A DNA stretch of 64,000 nucleotides from Aliisedimentitalea scapharcae (GCF_045277565.1 NZ_CP123584.1:2294001-2358000), one strand, 5' to 3'. Numbered from the stretch's first letter, positions 1-8,823 are shown. Notes: generated from the letters alone by a model not told the origin. Translations and numbers: made by a program.

Positions 1-313
1 TTTCCAGGTTCTCTTCGACAGTCATCGTGGTGAAAATGTTCGAGGTCTGGGGCACGAACCCCATGCCTTTGACCACACGGTCCTGCGGTGACAGTTTGGT
101 GATATCCTCGCCGTCCAGCCGAACCGAGCCCGAGCGCACCTCCAGCATCCCGAACACGGCCTTCATCGCAGTGGATTTGCCAGCACCATTGGGCCCGACA
201 ATCACGGCGATTTCACCGGGATTCACTGCAATCGTGCAGTCATGCAAAATATCCGGCCCTTTGCCGTAGCCGCCGGTCATCGTGTCGCCGATCAGAAAAG
301 GTTCCGACATCAT
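1..313 (-). CDS. livF: Branched-chain amino acid ABC transporter ATP-binding protein LivF (3' part missing)
   Basis: Cytoplasmic ATPase subunit of a high-affinity branched-chain (or related) amino acid importer. Only the first ~104 residues lie in the window; the gene runs off the left edge. The Walker A loop reads GPNGAGKST near residue 38, followed by the family-typical segments LDGEDIT and GFVPQTSNIF (Q-loop). The start ATG at 313 overlaps the stop of livG in an ATGATG arrangement (ATGA overlap, with a second in-frame ATG at 310), so the two ATPases are translationally coupled. Gene order is livJ-livG-livF; the permease genes livH and livM would be expected beyond the left edge. The LivF rather than LivG assignment rests on the Q-loop context and the position after livG. 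Confidence 0.9.
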   Translation of the reverse strand, partial: MMSEPFLIGDTMTGGYGKGPDILHDCTIAVNPGEIAVIVGPNGAGKSTAMKAVFGMLEVRSGSVRLDGEDITKLSPQDRVVKGMGFVPQTSNIFTTMTVEENLE

Positions 314-1095
314 GCGCCCTCCAACTGATCTTTGTTTTTCAATCCGGTGCCCAAATAGGCCTCGATCACCTGCTCGTTGGCCTTGATCTCCTCCAATGTG
401 CCTTCGGCGAGCACCTTGCCCTCGGCCATGCAGATGACGGGGTCGCACAGGCGACCAATGAAATCCATGTCGTGTTCGATCACAACAAAGGTGTACCCGC
501 GTTCCTGGTTCAACCGGATGATTGCGTCACCGATGGTGTTCAACAGGGTGCGGTTCACCCCGGCGCCCACTTCGTCCAGAAACACGATCTTGGCATCGAC
601 CATCATGGTGCGGCCCAGTTCCAACAGCTTCTTCTGACCACCGGACACCTGGCCGGCCTTGTGGTCCGACAGGTGTTCAATGGTCAGGAACTCCAGAACC
701 TCGTCAGCCTTGGCGCGCAGGGCGCGTTCTTCGTCCGCGATCCGCTTGCGCCCGAACCAGGTGTTCCACAGGGTTTCACCAGATTGGGCACCGGGAACCA
801 TCATCAGGTTCTCGCGGCAGCTCATCGAGCCGAATTCATGCGCGATCTGGAACGTTCGCAGCAATCCTTTGTGGAACAGTTCGTGCGGCGGCAGGCCCGT
901 GATGTCTTCGCCATCCATGGTCACGCGACCCGAAGTTGGCGGAAGAACGCCTGCTATCACGTTGAAAAGTGTGGTTTTTCCGGCACCGTTCGGGCCTATC
1001 AACCCGGTTATGGAGCCCTTGGTGATTTCCAGCGATGCGCCATCGACTGCGTGAAATCCACCGAAATGCTTGTGTACGTCTTCGACGACGATCAT
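310..1095 (-). CDS. livG: Branched-chain amino acid ABC transporter ATP-binding protein LivG
   Basis: Second cytoplasmic ATPase of the same importer, 261 aa, a normal length for LivG. Walker A is GPNGAGKTT near residue 38; the signature is VSGGQKKLLELGR, and the Walker B end is KIVFLDEVGAGV. The C-terminal LivG-type tail ends in EAYLGTG. The frame can be extended to a TTG at 1104, but a GGGGG ribosome-binding sequence lies 10 bases before the ATG at 1095 and almost touches the TTG, so 1095 is preferred. It follows livJ by about 100 bases and overlaps livF. Confidence 0.93.
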   Translation of the reverse strand: MIVVEDVHKHFGGFHAVDGASLEITKGSITGLIGPNGAGKTTLFNVIAGVLPPTSGRVTMDGEDITGLPPHELFHKGLLRTFQIAHEFGSMSCRENLMMVPGAQSGETLWNTWFGRKRIADEERALRAKADEVLEFLTIEHLSDHKAGQVSGGQKKLLELGRTMMVDAKIVFLDEVGAGVNRTLLNTIGDAIIRLNQERGYTFVVIEHDMDFIGRLCDPVICMAEGKVLAEGTLEEIKANEQVIEAYLGTGLKNKDQLEGA

Positions 1096-1140
1096 TTCGT
1101 ACAATCCCCCAACCGCTATTTTGCGGTCTTATTTATTGAA

Positions 1141-1167
1141 ACAGCCCGGAACTTGCGTCCGGGCTGT
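1141..1167 (-). terminator. livJ-livG intergenic hairpin (attenuator or RNA stabiliser)
   Basis: Perfect 10-bp inverted repeat, ACAGCCCGGA and TCCGGGCTGT, with a 7-base loop, lying between livJ and livG. In the direction of transcription it is followed by an AT-rich stretch rather than a clean T-run, so partial termination or protection of livJ mRNA is more likely than full termination. Such hairpins are common after binding-protein genes that need higher expression than the downstream transporter genes. Confidence 0.6.
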
Positions 1168-1192
1168 CTGGTTCATGATCCTGCTGACAGGA

Positions 1193-2389
1193 TCAGCGGT
1201 ATTTGACGGTGGTGATCTTGCCGCCCTTCATTTCGTACTGGCGATAGTTGCCAGCGCTTTCGCCGGGTCCGATCAGTTCCACAGCCGTGCCGCCGACATA
1301 GTCGATGTCGCCGCCATCCTTGAGGATCTGCAGGGCCTTGGCCAGTTCACCGGGATAGATTTTTTCGCCCGGCGCGTTGGCGACGTCCATGACCTTGCCT
1401 TTGTAGTCGGCTGGATCCTTGGAGTTGGCGGCCTGCATGGCCAGCATCACCAGCGCTGCGGCGTCATAGGATTCCGCAACAAAGGACGATGTGCCGTCAA
1501 AGCCATTGGCGTCGCCCATCTCGCGGATGGTGCCGGCACCGGGGCTGTCAGTACCGGGAACCTGTCCGGTAGAGCCGTCGATTTCATCGCCAAAGTTCTC
1601 TTCGAGCAGCGCGCCATACATGCCGTCAGGGAAGTGGAACGTGTCAAAGGCACCCGAATCCAGCGAAGCACGAACGATGCCCGATCCACCCTGATCCAGA
1701 TAACCGGCCACAACCAGGCGGTCGCCACCAGCAGCGGCCAGCGCGCCAACTTCGGCCGAATAGTCGGCCTTGCCGTCTTCATGTGCAGCGGTAATCGTGA
1801 CAGTGCCACCCGCGGCCTTGAAGGCTTCTTCGAAGCTGGTGGCCAGGCCTTTTCCGTAGTCGTTGTTGGTGAATGTCAGCGCAACTTCCTTGATGCCCAT
1901 TTCCATCAGGACTTCGGTCATCACGGCACCCTGACGCGCGTCAGATGGAGCGGTGCGGAAGAAAAGTCCGTTGTCTTCGGCAGTGGACAGTGCGGGGGAT
2001 GTGGCCGACGGCGAGATCATGACCATGCCGTTGGGCACGGCGACATTTGCCAGAATGGCACCGGTCACACCGGAACAATCCGCGCCGACAATGCCGTCGA
2101 TCTTGTCCGACGTGATCAGACGCTCGGCAGCAGCGGTTGCGGCGGCGGCATCAACACAGGTCGAATCTGCCCGGATCGGGGTGACTGTGGCGGCGTCCAG
2201 CAACAGGCCGCTGTCGGTCACTTCCTTCATCGCCAGTTCGGCGGCCGCAGCCATCGGCGGGGTCAGTGATTCAATGGGGCCGGTAAAGCCAAAAATGATA
2301 CCCAGTTTGACTTCTTTGGCGTGGCCACCGGCAAATGCGGTACCCGCGGTCAATGCAACGGCCGCAGTGGCCATCAGCAGTTTTTTCAT
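1193..2389 (-). CDS. livJ: Branched-chain amino acid ABC transporter substrate-binding protein
   Basis: Periplasmic binding protein (Peripla_BP_6/LivJ family), 398 aa, that delivers substrate to the LivHMGF importer. The start is the ATG at 2389, preceded by GGGAG; it gives a classic signal peptide (MKKLLMATAAVALTAGTAFA) with cleavage expected after AFA. An in-frame extension to 2443 has no ribosome-binding site and would bury the signal. Mature-protein hallmarks are KLGIIFGFTGPIESLTPPM, the IVGADCSGVTGAI segment and FTNNDYGKGLA. It is the first gene of the liv operon. The exact ligand cannot be read from the sequence. Confidence 0.92.
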   Translation of the reverse strand: MKKLLMATAAVALTAGTAFAGGHAKEVKLGIIFGFTGPIESLTPPMAAAAELAMKEVTDSGLLLDAATVTPIRADSTCVDAAAATAAAERLITSDKIDGIVGADCSGVTGAILANVAVPNGMVMISPSATSPALSTAEDNGLFFRTAPSDARQGAVMTEVLMEMGIKEVALTFTNNDYGKGLATSFEEAFKAAGGTVTITAAHEDGKADYSAEVGALAAAGGDRLVVAGYLDQGGSGIVRASLDSGAFDTFHFPDGMYGALLEENFGDEIDGSTGQVPGTDSPGAGTIREMGDANGFDGTSSFVAESYDAAALVMLAMQAANSKDPADYKGKVMDVANAPGEKIYPGELAKALQILKDGGDIDYVGGTAVELIGPGESAGNYRQYEMKGGKITTVKYR

Positions 2390-2559
2390 AAGAATACTCC
2401 CAGTTTGTTGGAACATTGAATGCTCATATTTGACCCTAGGCAAGCTGTTGCAAAAAGAAAAGTCTTATCCGCAACGCGGTTTCGCGGGGTTAACATGCCC
2501 CCCCTTTTGCCAGGGCGCGGCGGGCTGTTACACTGATTTGAAAAAAAGGAAAAGTTGAA

Positions 2560-3681
2560 ATGTATCGCGTCTTGAGGGGTTTTTTGATTTGCTTGGTGAT
2601 TGCCGGGGGGGCGATGCCATCCCGACCTGTTGCCCAAACCAGCGTGCTGCCCAGCAGCCAAGGGGGGCTTGCAATTGAGGCCATGCTGACCGGGTTGGAT
2701 ACTCCCTGGGCCATCGGGTTCCTGCCTGCCGGTGGATACCTGGTCACCGAACGGGACGGAAATCTTCTGTTGGTTCGGGAGGGAAAATCAAATGTACTCA
2801 AAGGGGTGCCAAGGGTAAAAGCCCAAGGGCAGGGCGGTCTTCTGGATGTTCTGGTGCCCCGCGATTTCGCCTCTAGCGGACAGATATTCCTGACCTTTTC
2901 AAAACATCAAAAGGGCGGTGCCGGGACGGCAGTTGTCGTGGGGCATCTGGATACCGCCAGGGCACGGTTGACCCAAACCCGTATCATATTCGAGGCCGCG
3001 CCCAGTTCCGGCACTGGTCGACACTTTGGCAGCCGGATTGCCGAGGCCCCGGACGGAACCCTGTTTGTGACGATCGGAGATCGGGGCCAGCCACCCAGCG
3101 CTCAGGATCTGTCGCGACAGCAAGGGTCCATCATCCGCATCAACCGTGACGGTTCGATTCCTGACAGCAACCCCTTTGTGAACACCGCCGCTGCGCGGCC
3201 CGAAATCTGGTCGTATGGGCACAGAAATCCGCAGGGGATGGCCTTGTCCAGCGATGGGTCCCTTTGGGCTGTGGAACATGGTGCCCGGGGCGGGGATGAA
3301 GTGAACCGGATCCACAAAGGCGCAAATTACGGCTGGCCCGTTATCGCCTATGGGCGCCATTATTCCGGCGGCAAAATCGGAGAAGGCACGCATAAGACGG
3401 GAATGCAACAACCTGATTTTTATTGGGATCCTTCGATCGCGCCATCCGGGATGATGATCTATTCGGGGAGGTTGTGGCCACAGTGGCGTGGTCACATGTT
3501 TGTCGGCAGCCTGAAATTCGACTATATCGCGCGATTGGCCGGGAGCCGGTTGCGTGAGCGTGAACAATTGGTGTCCCGCGAAACCGAACGGGTGCGCGAC
3601 ATCCGCGAAGCTCCGGACGGGTCGATCTGGTTCATCTCTGTTGGCAATGGCGCGATTTACAGGATCGCTCCCGGCCCCTAG
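2560..3681 (+). CDS. PQQ-dependent sugar dehydrogenase family protein (YliI-like beta-propeller)
   Basis: 373-aa secreted or periplasmic six-bladed beta-propeller of the glucose/sorbosone dehydrogenase (GSDH) family, expected to oxidise an aldose with PQQ as cofactor. N-terminal residues 1-25 form a signal-like hydrophobic segment. Family landmarks are LDTPWAIGFLPAG, VTERDG, GGLLDVLV, GRHFGSRI, TIGDRG, WSYGHRNPQG, EHGARGGDE and NYGWPVI; the GHRNPQG and EHG/GGDE segments carry PQQ and calcium ligands in characterised relatives. A GGAAAAG ribosome-binding site precedes the ATG. The substrate is unknown. It stands alone between livJ (divergent) and a small secreted protein. Confidence 0.9.
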   Translation: MYRVLRGFLICLVIAGGAMPSRPVAQTSVLPSSQGGLAIEAMLTGLDTPWAIGFLPAGGYLVTERDGNLLLVREGKSNVLKGVPRVKAQGQGGLLDVLVPRDFASSGQIFLTFSKHQKGGAGTAVVVGHLDTARARLTQTRIIFEAAPSSGTGRHFGSRIAEAPDGTLFVTIGDRGQPPSAQDLSRQQGSIIRINRDGSIPDSNPFVNTAAARPEIWSYGHRNPQGMALSSDGSLWAVEHGARGGDEVNRIHKGANYGWPVIAYGRHYSGGKIGEGTHKTGMQQPDFYWDPSIAPSGMMIYSGRLWPQWRGHMFVGSLKFDYIARLAGSRLREREQLVSRETERVRDIREAPDGSIWFISVGNGAIYRIAPGP

Positions 3682-3711
3682 TGTACAGGTATTCTAGGTA
3701 GGGGGGGCACG

Positions 3712-4122
3712 ATGATGCGTTATGTTTTCGCGTTGGTTGTGATGGTGTTGTCCGGTCCGGCACTGGCCGAAAACGGGTCTTTTGCCAGTTATCAGGACTT
3801 GCGCCATCAGCTGGACCCGCTGGTCAAATCCCGCCAGATGGCCGCGGTTCTGACGTTGTTTGGCGGGTCGGACGAGATGACCCCCGAAGAGTTGAAGCGT
3901 CTGGATGAGCAGGTTCTCTCGCTTTACAAACAGGACTTTACGCAGGTTCAGCTGATCAATCGGGTTGATCTGGCGAATGGCTGGCGGCAGGAAATGCTCG
4001 GCTATTGGGTGGGGTACCAGTACATCTATGTGTACATGCTGTTGCAGCAATTGCCGGATGAACTGCGCGCGGTTCAGTTCAAATTCAACAGCGATTTCGA
4101 GAGAATTTTTAGTAATTTCTGA
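3712..4122 (+). CDS. Small secreted protein of unknown function
   Basis: 136 aa. A signal peptide is clear: MRYVFALVVMVLSGPALA, with likely cleavage after ALA near residue 20. The mature part is mostly predicted helix (SYQDLRHQLDPLVKSRQM, EELKRLDEQVLSLYK) followed by an aromatic-rich segment GYWVGYQYIYVYMLL. I do not recognise a characterised family; it resembles a roseobacter-conserved hypothetical. Two ATGs stand in tandem at 3712 and 3715 behind a run of seven Gs that would serve as ribosome-binding site. It lies 30 bases after the sugar dehydrogenase gene and could be co-transcribed with it. Confidence 0.75.
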   Translation: MMRYVFALVVMVLSGPALAENGSFASYQDLRHQLDPLVKSRQMAAVLTLFGGSDEMTPEELKRLDEQVLSLYKQDFTQVQLINRVDLANGWRQEMLGYWVGYQYIYVYMLLQQLPDELRAVQFKFNSDFERIFSNF

Positions 4123-4143
4123 TGGTTGCGGTTCGCAGCTCTC

Positions 4144-5148
4144 TCAGATTGAGAGCCGCGTCGCATGTGAGCCACGTTCCCGATAGGGGGTGGTGTCGTA
4201 ATGCGCACGATAGCATTTGGAAAAATGCGATGGCGACGCAAACCCACAGGCCAGCGCCACATTGATCACGCTCATGTCGGTTTGCATCAACAGGTTGCGC
4301 GCCTTTTGCAAACGCAATTCCATATAGTACCGTTTCGGGCTGCGGTTCAGATAGCGGCGGAACAGACGTTCCAGCTGCCGGGTCGACATGCCAACGTCCT
4401 TGGCCAGAATTGAAGGGCTGATCGGTTCTTCGATATTGTTTTCCATCATCTGGATGACCAGAGACAATTTTGGATGCCGCACCCCGATACGGGTGGGGAC
4501 AGACAGACGCTGAGTGTCCTGATCCGTCCGGATCGAAGAATAGATCAACTGATCGGCAACCGCATTGGCCAGATCTTCGCCATGATCATTGGCCAACAGT
4601 TTCAACATCATGTCGATTGATGATGTTCCCCCGGCAGTGGTCATTCGGTTGCCGTCGATGACAAAGACCCCTTTGGTCAACTCGACATCGTCGAATTCCT
4701 CGGCAAAGCTGTCTGCGTTTTCCCAATGGATCGTCGCGCGTTTGCCGTCCAGCAATCCGGCCTTGGCCAAGGTAAAGGCGGCCGTGCACAGGCCCCCGAT
4801 CAACACGCCTTTGCGGGCTTCGCGGCGGATCCAGCCCAAAATCTTCTTGGTTGTGGCCTTCTGGACCTGAATGCCGCCACAGATGATCAATGTGTCATCG
4901 CGTTGCAGATCGCCCAGATCGCCATCCAGATTGAACGATGCGCCGGCAGAACAGGTCACCGATTCACCGCCTTCGCCAATCAGGGTCCAATTGTACAGGG
5001 TTTTGCCAGACATCCGATTGGCAATGCGCAAACATTCCACGGCCGACGCGAACGACAGCATGGTAAAATTCTCCATCAGCACAAAAACAAACCGCTTGAC
5101 GCGATCTGTTTCGCCGCTGACTTCCACTGGCAGAAACTGTTCTTTCAT
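4144..5148 (-). CDS. GlxA family transcriptional regulator (DJ-1/PfpI-like domain plus AraC HTH)
   Basis: 334-aa cytoplasmic transcription factor. Residues ~15-180 form a class I glutamine amidotransferase-like (DJ-1/PfpI) sensory domain containing GGIQVQKAT and GGLCTAAFTLAKAGLLDG; residues ~225-325 are an AraC-type double HTH, with the signature MELRLQKARNLL and VALACGFASPSHFSKCYR. This architecture is shared by GbdR, CdhR and related activators of glycine betaine, carnitine and arginine catabolism. The start at 5148 has AAGGA ten bases upstream; longer in-frame starts (5166, 5214) lack a ribosome-binding site. The target is unknown. It is divergent from the DAHP synthase gene. Confidence 0.9.
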   Translation of the reverse strand: MKEQFLPVEVSGETDRVKRFVFVLMENFTMLSFASAVECLRIANRMSGKTLYNWTLIGEGGESVTCSAGASFNLDGDLGDLQRDDTLIICGGIQVQKATTKKILGWIRREARKGVLIGGLCTAAFTLAKAGLLDGKRATIHWENADSFAEEFDDVELTKGVFVIDGNRMTTAGGTSSIDMMLKLLANDHGEDLANAVADQLIYSSIRTDQDTQRLSVPTRIGVRHPKLSLVIQMMENNIEEPISPSILAKDVGMSTRQLERLFRRYLNRSPKRYYMELRLQKARNLLMQTDMSVINVALACGFASPSHFSKCYRAHYDTTPYRERGSHATRLSI

Positions 5149-5334
5149 GACGCAGGGATCCTTCATTTGCGACACGTGCCGTCGCCTATTGGACGCGCGA
5201 CAGAATTGCACCATGTTCAGAGGTTCAACGCAACGTCAAGTGCGGACATTTCTTAACTGGTCAGTCTGACCTGTCTTTTGTATAGAGACCACTCTAACCC
5301 CAAGTCTTCAAAGACCCTATCGGAGATTAAAGCA

Positions 5335-6705
5335 ATGACTGAGTGGCAAAAATCGAACTGGCGCGCGAAACCGCGGGTTCAAATGCCAGATTATACCGAC
5401 GCAGACGCCCTCGCGGCTGTTGAAGGTCAGCTGTCTCAGTATCCCCCGTTGGTCTTTGCCGGCGAAGCGCGGAGCCTGAAACAACAGTTGGGCGCAGCCG
5501 GGCGTGGCGAAGCGTTCTTGTTGCAGGGCGGAGACTGTGCCGAAAGCTTTGATCAGTTCAGCGCAGATGCAATCCGGGATACCTTCCAGGTGATGCTTCA
5601 GATGGCCATGGTGCTGACCTATGGTGCCAAGGTTCCGGTCGTCAAAGTCGGCCGGATGGCAGGCCAGTTTGCCAAACCGCGCAGTGCCCCGACCGAAGTG
5701 ATTGATGGGGTGGAATTGCCCAGCTACCGGGGGGATATCATCAACGAACTGGCCTTCACTCCCGAAGCGCGGATCCCGGATCCCAAAAAGATGCTGCACG
5801 CCTATACTCAGGCCGCCGCAACCCTGAACCTGTTGCGCGCCTTTTCCACAGGCGGCTTCGCGGACATGAGCCGCGTGCACTCCTGGACATTGGGATTCAC
5901 CAATGCTCAGGACGAACAGAAATACTCGGAAGTGGCCGACCGCATTCAGGACACGATTGATTTCATGTCGGCGGCAGGTATCACTGCCGATACCACGCAT
6001 GAATTCTCGACGGTGAAATTCTACACCAGCCACGAAAGCCTGTTGTTGGAGTACGAAGAGGCGTTGACCCGTCTTGATTCGACCTCCGGAAACTGGCTGG
6101 CCGGGTCCGGTCATATGATCTGGATCGGTGATCGCACGCGTCAGCCCGATGGAGCCCATGTGGAATTCTGCAGCGGCGTTCTGAACCCGATTGGTTTGAA
6201 ATGCGGCCCGACGACCACGGCTGATGACCTCAAGGTTCTGATGAATAAACTGAACCCCGGGAACGAAGAAGGGCGTCTGACCCTGATCGCACGTTTTGGC
6301 GCGGGCAAGGTGGCAGAGCATCTGCCCCGTCTGATCCAGGCGGTGCGCGAAGAAGGCGCCAAGGTGACCTGGGTTTGTGATCCGATGCACGGCAACACCA
6401 TCAAATCTTCCAGCGGGTATAAAACCCGACCCTTTGACAGTGTGCTGCGCGAAGTGCGCGACTTCTTTGCCGTGCACAAGGCCGAAGGCACCATTCCGGG
6501 GGGCGTGCATTTCGAGATGACCGGTCAGGACGTGACCGAATGCACCGGCGGCGTGCGTGCAGTTACCGACGAGGACCTGTCGGATCGCTACCATACTGCG
6601 TGCGACCCGCGTTTGAATGCATCGCAATCGCTGGAACTGGCCTTTTTGGTCGCCGAGGAATTGTCGGATCTGCGCGCAGCCCGCAAGGAACGTCAGGCCG
6701 GTTGA
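5335..6705 (+). CDS. aroG: Class II 3-deoxy-7-phosphoheptulonate (DAHP) synthase
   Basis: Condenses phosphoenolpyruvate with erythrose 4-phosphate in the first step of the shikimate pathway, in the cytoplasm. 456 aa, typical of the class II (plant/actinobacterial type) enzyme. Visible motifs include FLLQGGDCAESF (metal-binding Cys), KVGRMAGQFAKPRS, HMIWIGDRTRQ, GLKCGPTT, WVCDPMHGNT and HFEMTGQDVTECTGG. The chosen ATG follows CGGAG by nine bases; the frame extends to 5278 but without ribosome-binding site. The gene is monocistronic with its own terminator. The symbol aroG is used for class II enzymes in some genomes and is otherwise arbitrary. Confidence 0.95.
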   Translation: MTEWQKSNWRAKPRVQMPDYTDADALAAVEGQLSQYPPLVFAGEARSLKQQLGAAGRGEAFLLQGGDCAESFDQFSADAIRDTFQVMLQMAMVLTYGAKVPVVKVGRMAGQFAKPRSAPTEVIDGVELPSYRGDIINELAFTPEARIPDPKKMLHAYTQAAATLNLLRAFSTGGFADMSRVHSWTLGFTNAQDEQKYSEVADRIQDTIDFMSAAGITADTTHEFSTVKFYTSHESLLLEYEEALTRLDSTSGNWLAGSGHMIWIGDRTRQPDGAHVEFCSGVLNPIGLKCGPTTTADDLKVLMNKLNPGNEEGRLTLIARFGAGKVAEHLPRLIQAVREEGAKVTWVCDPMHGNTIKSSSGYKTRPFDSVLREVRDFFAVHKAEGTIPGGVHFEMTGQDVTECTGGVRAVTDEDLSDRYHTACDPRLNASQSLELAFLVAEELSDLRAARKERQAG

Positions 6706-6728
6706 TCAAAACCGAATGTCCGCACAAT

Positions 6729-6764
6729 AAAAGAGCGCTCCGGGTAAACCTGGGGCGCTTTTCC
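6729..6764 (+). terminator. Terminator after the DAHP synthase gene
   Basis: An imperfect hairpin with arms built on AAAAGAGCGCTCC and GGGGCGCTTTT around a short GGGTAAACC top, ending in a T-rich TTTTCCTTTT tract. It lies about 25 bases after the aroG stop. The remaining ~175 bases to the next gene show no further convincing feature. Confidence 0.75.
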
Positions 6765-6940
6765 TTTTGCGGGAGTGTCATTGGTGCGAGCGTATTCGCC
6801 TTTGGCGAGCTTTGGAGCGTCGGGTGAAACGCGCGCGTATCCCGGAGGTCATTCGGAGGCGGACCTTCTGGACTGCGTGTCAGAACCCGGCAAACCGCCA
6901 CTTCTGTCGGGCATGTCCTGTCAAAAACCGAACAATGAAA

Positions 6941-7636
6941 TCAGTCGCGGGAAACCACCAGACGCAAATGTGATCCACGGGGATCATATTCGGACTGATC
7001 TTCGGCAAATTCTGTCACCGATTGGTCAGACATCCGGGCGTCTTGCTGACCTTCAGGGGTGTGCCCCAAACCGTGGACATGGCGGATTTCTGTATGATCG
7101 ACATTGAACCTGCATTGTCCGGAACCGGGTTTGCCCTGGGTCACCAGAACCCCCAACGCGCGGGTGACGTCCCCCAGATCGCTGCGCAGCGGCAGCATCA
7201 GCAGATGCCCCACGACAGGGCTGCGGCCTAACCGGGGTTCGCTGATCAGGTTCAATTGGACAACAGCAGGCGCATCGAACATTTTTTCGGTCGCGGCACT
7301 GACGGCCTTGCGCCCTTCGACTCCAAAGAAGCTGGTCAATGGCATCCCGCGGACTTCCATCCCGGCCAATTCGGTCAGATGATGTCCAGCAAGACGGAAC
7401 CGGGCTATCCCGGGGGCGATCCGTTCCAGAATAAAGGCATATTCCAAAAGGTTTTCGATCCCACGCGGGTCAATTTGCGAGCGTCGCGGAATATTACCGT
7501 CACCCCGCAACGCGGTCCAATAGGCCTCGGCCTGACGCACCGGGGACAAGCTCTGGCTATTCCGGAACCGGTCCATGGCGACTACCTTCCCTTTTTCCGA
7601 CACCAAGCCAGAGCGAAATCGCGAACCAAACAACAT
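6941..7636 (-). CDS. PAS_5 domain protein, likely CtrA-regulated
   Basis: 231 aa. Residues ~30-170 match the alphaproteobacterial PAS_5 (DUF1457) family as I remember it: AEAYWTALRGDGNIPRRSQIDP, YAFILERIAPGIARFRLAGHHL, GMEVRGMPLTSFF. There is no output domain, so it is probably a small sensor or adaptor; relatives occur in large numbers in Rhodobacterales. Two starts are credible: the ATG at 7636 behind AAAGGAAG and the ATG at 7576 behind AAGGGAAGG; the longer is given. A pair of CtrA-type sites lies 90-150 bases upstream, shared with divergent yicC. The last ~30 residues are acidic and non-conserved. Confidence 0.82.
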   Translation of the reverse strand: MLFGSRFRSGLVSEKGKVVAMDRFRNSQSLSPVRQAEAYWTALRGDGNIPRRSQIDPRGIENLLEYAFILERIAPGIARFRLAGHHLTELAGMEVRGMPLTSFFGVEGRKAVSAATEKMFDAPAVVQLNLISEPRLGRSPVVGHLLMLPLRSDLGDVTRALGVLVTQGKPGSGQCRFNVDHTEIRHVHGLGHTPEGQQDARMSDQSVTEFAEDQSEYDPRGSHLRLVVSRD

Positions 7637-7721
7637 GACAGTCTTCCTTTACACGCCCCACCTTTTGTTGAAGTCCGCCCGATGTGCGTTGACCCGCCAT
7701 TTAGGACTAGCTTCATAAAGG

Positions 7722-7736
7722 TTACCCAACTGTTAA
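7722..7736 (-). promoter_or_regulatory. CtrA-box-like site (left of a divergent pair)
   Basis: Read on the reverse strand the sequence is TTAA-CAGTTGG-GTAA, one base off the CtrA consensus TTAA-N7-TTAA(C). The seven-base spacer is identical to that of the perfect box at 7772, and the two form an 11-bp inverted repeat CCAACTGTTAA / TTAACAGTTGG. It faces the PAS_5 gene. Confidence 0.6.
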
Positions 7737-7771
7737 TGTGTCACGAGTTGTCTCAACTTTGTACCAATTCC

Positions 7772-7787
7772 TTAACAGTTGGTTAAC
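7772..7787 (+). promoter_or_regulatory. Perfect CtrA box
   Basis: TTAA-CAGTTGG-TTAAC matches the alphaproteobacterial CtrA full-site consensus TTAA-N7-TTAAC exactly. It sits in the 250-base divergent region between the PAS_5 gene (start 7636) and yicC (start 7888). The window also encodes CckA, the kinase at the head of the CckA-ChpT-CtrA relay. Confidence 0.75.
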
Positions 7788-7887
7788 ATGGGATCGGGTG
7801 GCAGTTCCTTGCCTAGGGGTTGCCCTGAGTGGCCCGATGGCATTAGGTGCGCGCAACCCCGTTAACATGCGACAGGAGACCTGAAAC

Positions 7888-8796
7888 ATGGCTGACCCGC
7901 AGCTTTTGAAGTCGATGACCGGTTTTGCATCGGGCAAGGGTGATCTCGCCCCGTTTGCCTGGAGCTGGGAGCTGCGCAGTGTCAATGCCAAAGGATTGGA
8001 TGTTCGTTTGCGCGTCCCCGATTGGTTGGACGGATTGGAGACGGCTTTGCGTGCCGAGCTGTCAAAATCGGTAACCCGGGGCAATATCACGCTGTCCCTG
8101 CGGTTGGTACGGACCGACGATAATGGCGGTCAGATGTCGGTGAACCGGGCGACATTGGACGGGGTGTTGGCAGCATTGGCAAGCGTCGAGGCGCGTGCGG
8201 CGCAAACCGGCGTGACATTGGCACCGTCCCGGGGAACGGATCTTTTGGCCTTGCGGGGGGTGATGGAAATCGCTGCTGCCGATTTGGATCACACACCGTT
8301 GGTTGCCCGTCTCAAGCAAGACTTTGGCGCGCTGGTTGCGGCGTTTGTACAGATGCGCGCCGATGAGGGGGCCGCATTGGAACAGGTGATGCAAACTCAG
8401 CTGCGCACGATTGAAACCCTGACGGAACAGGCGGGGCTTTTGGCTGAATCCCGTCGCACGCAGGCCGCCGAAACGCTGAAGACAAACCTGTCGCGTGTCC
8501 TGGACAACACGGACGGGGCCGACCCGGACCGGGTCGCCCAAGAGTTGGCGCTGATCGCGGTCAAAGCCGATGTCACTGAAGAACTGGACCGGTTGAGCGC
8601 CCATGTCGCGGCGGCCCGGACCCTGTTGGAAACCGGTGGACCGGTGGGCCGCAAGCTTGACTTCTTGATGCAGGAGTTCAACCGCGAGGCCAATACCCTG
8701 TGTTCCAAATCACAAAACAGCGGGCTGACAGCCGTGGGGCTGGAGCTGAAGGCAGTTATCGACCAGATGCGCGAACAGGTTCAGAACGTCGAATAA
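7888..8796 (+). CDS. yicC: YicC family protein (putative endoribonuclease)
   Basis: 302 aa, normal length for YicC. The N-terminal YicC-like domain starts at SMTGFASGKGD and includes WELRSVNAKGLDVRLRVP; the C-terminal DUF1732 domain carries the family-specific ending KLDFLMQEFNREANTLCSKS. E. coli YicC is an endoribonuclease linked to sRNA turnover; the same role here is inferred from the family. AGGAGA lies eight bases before the ATG. It is followed after 27 bases by gmk, the same neighbour as in many proteobacteria. CtrA sites lie about 100 bases upstream. Confidence 0.93.
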   Translation: MADPQLLKSMTGFASGKGDLAPFAWSWELRSVNAKGLDVRLRVPDWLDGLETALRAELSKSVTRGNITLSLRLVRTDDNGGQMSVNRATLDGVLAALASVEARAAQTGVTLAPSRGTDLLALRGVMEIAAADLDHTPLVARLKQDFGALVAAFVQMRADEGAALEQVMQTQLRTIETLTEQAGLLAESRRTQAAETLKTNLSRVLDNTDGADPDRVAQELALIAVKADVTEELDRLSAHVAAARTLLETGGPVGRKLDFLMQEFNREANTLCSKSQNSGLTAVGLELKAVIDQMREQVQNVE

Positions 8797-8823
8797 ACCC
8801 GCAGTATCATTAGGAGAAATACA

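Noticed and set aside
1070..2269. Long forward open frame opposite livJ.
   Set aside because: Antisense shadow of the substrate-binding protein gene; the translation has no family features.
6775..7107. Forward frame of 110 codons in the aroG-PAS_5 gap.
   Set aside because: It runs into the reverse-strand PAS_5 gene, lacks a ribosome-binding site and has no protein-like segments.
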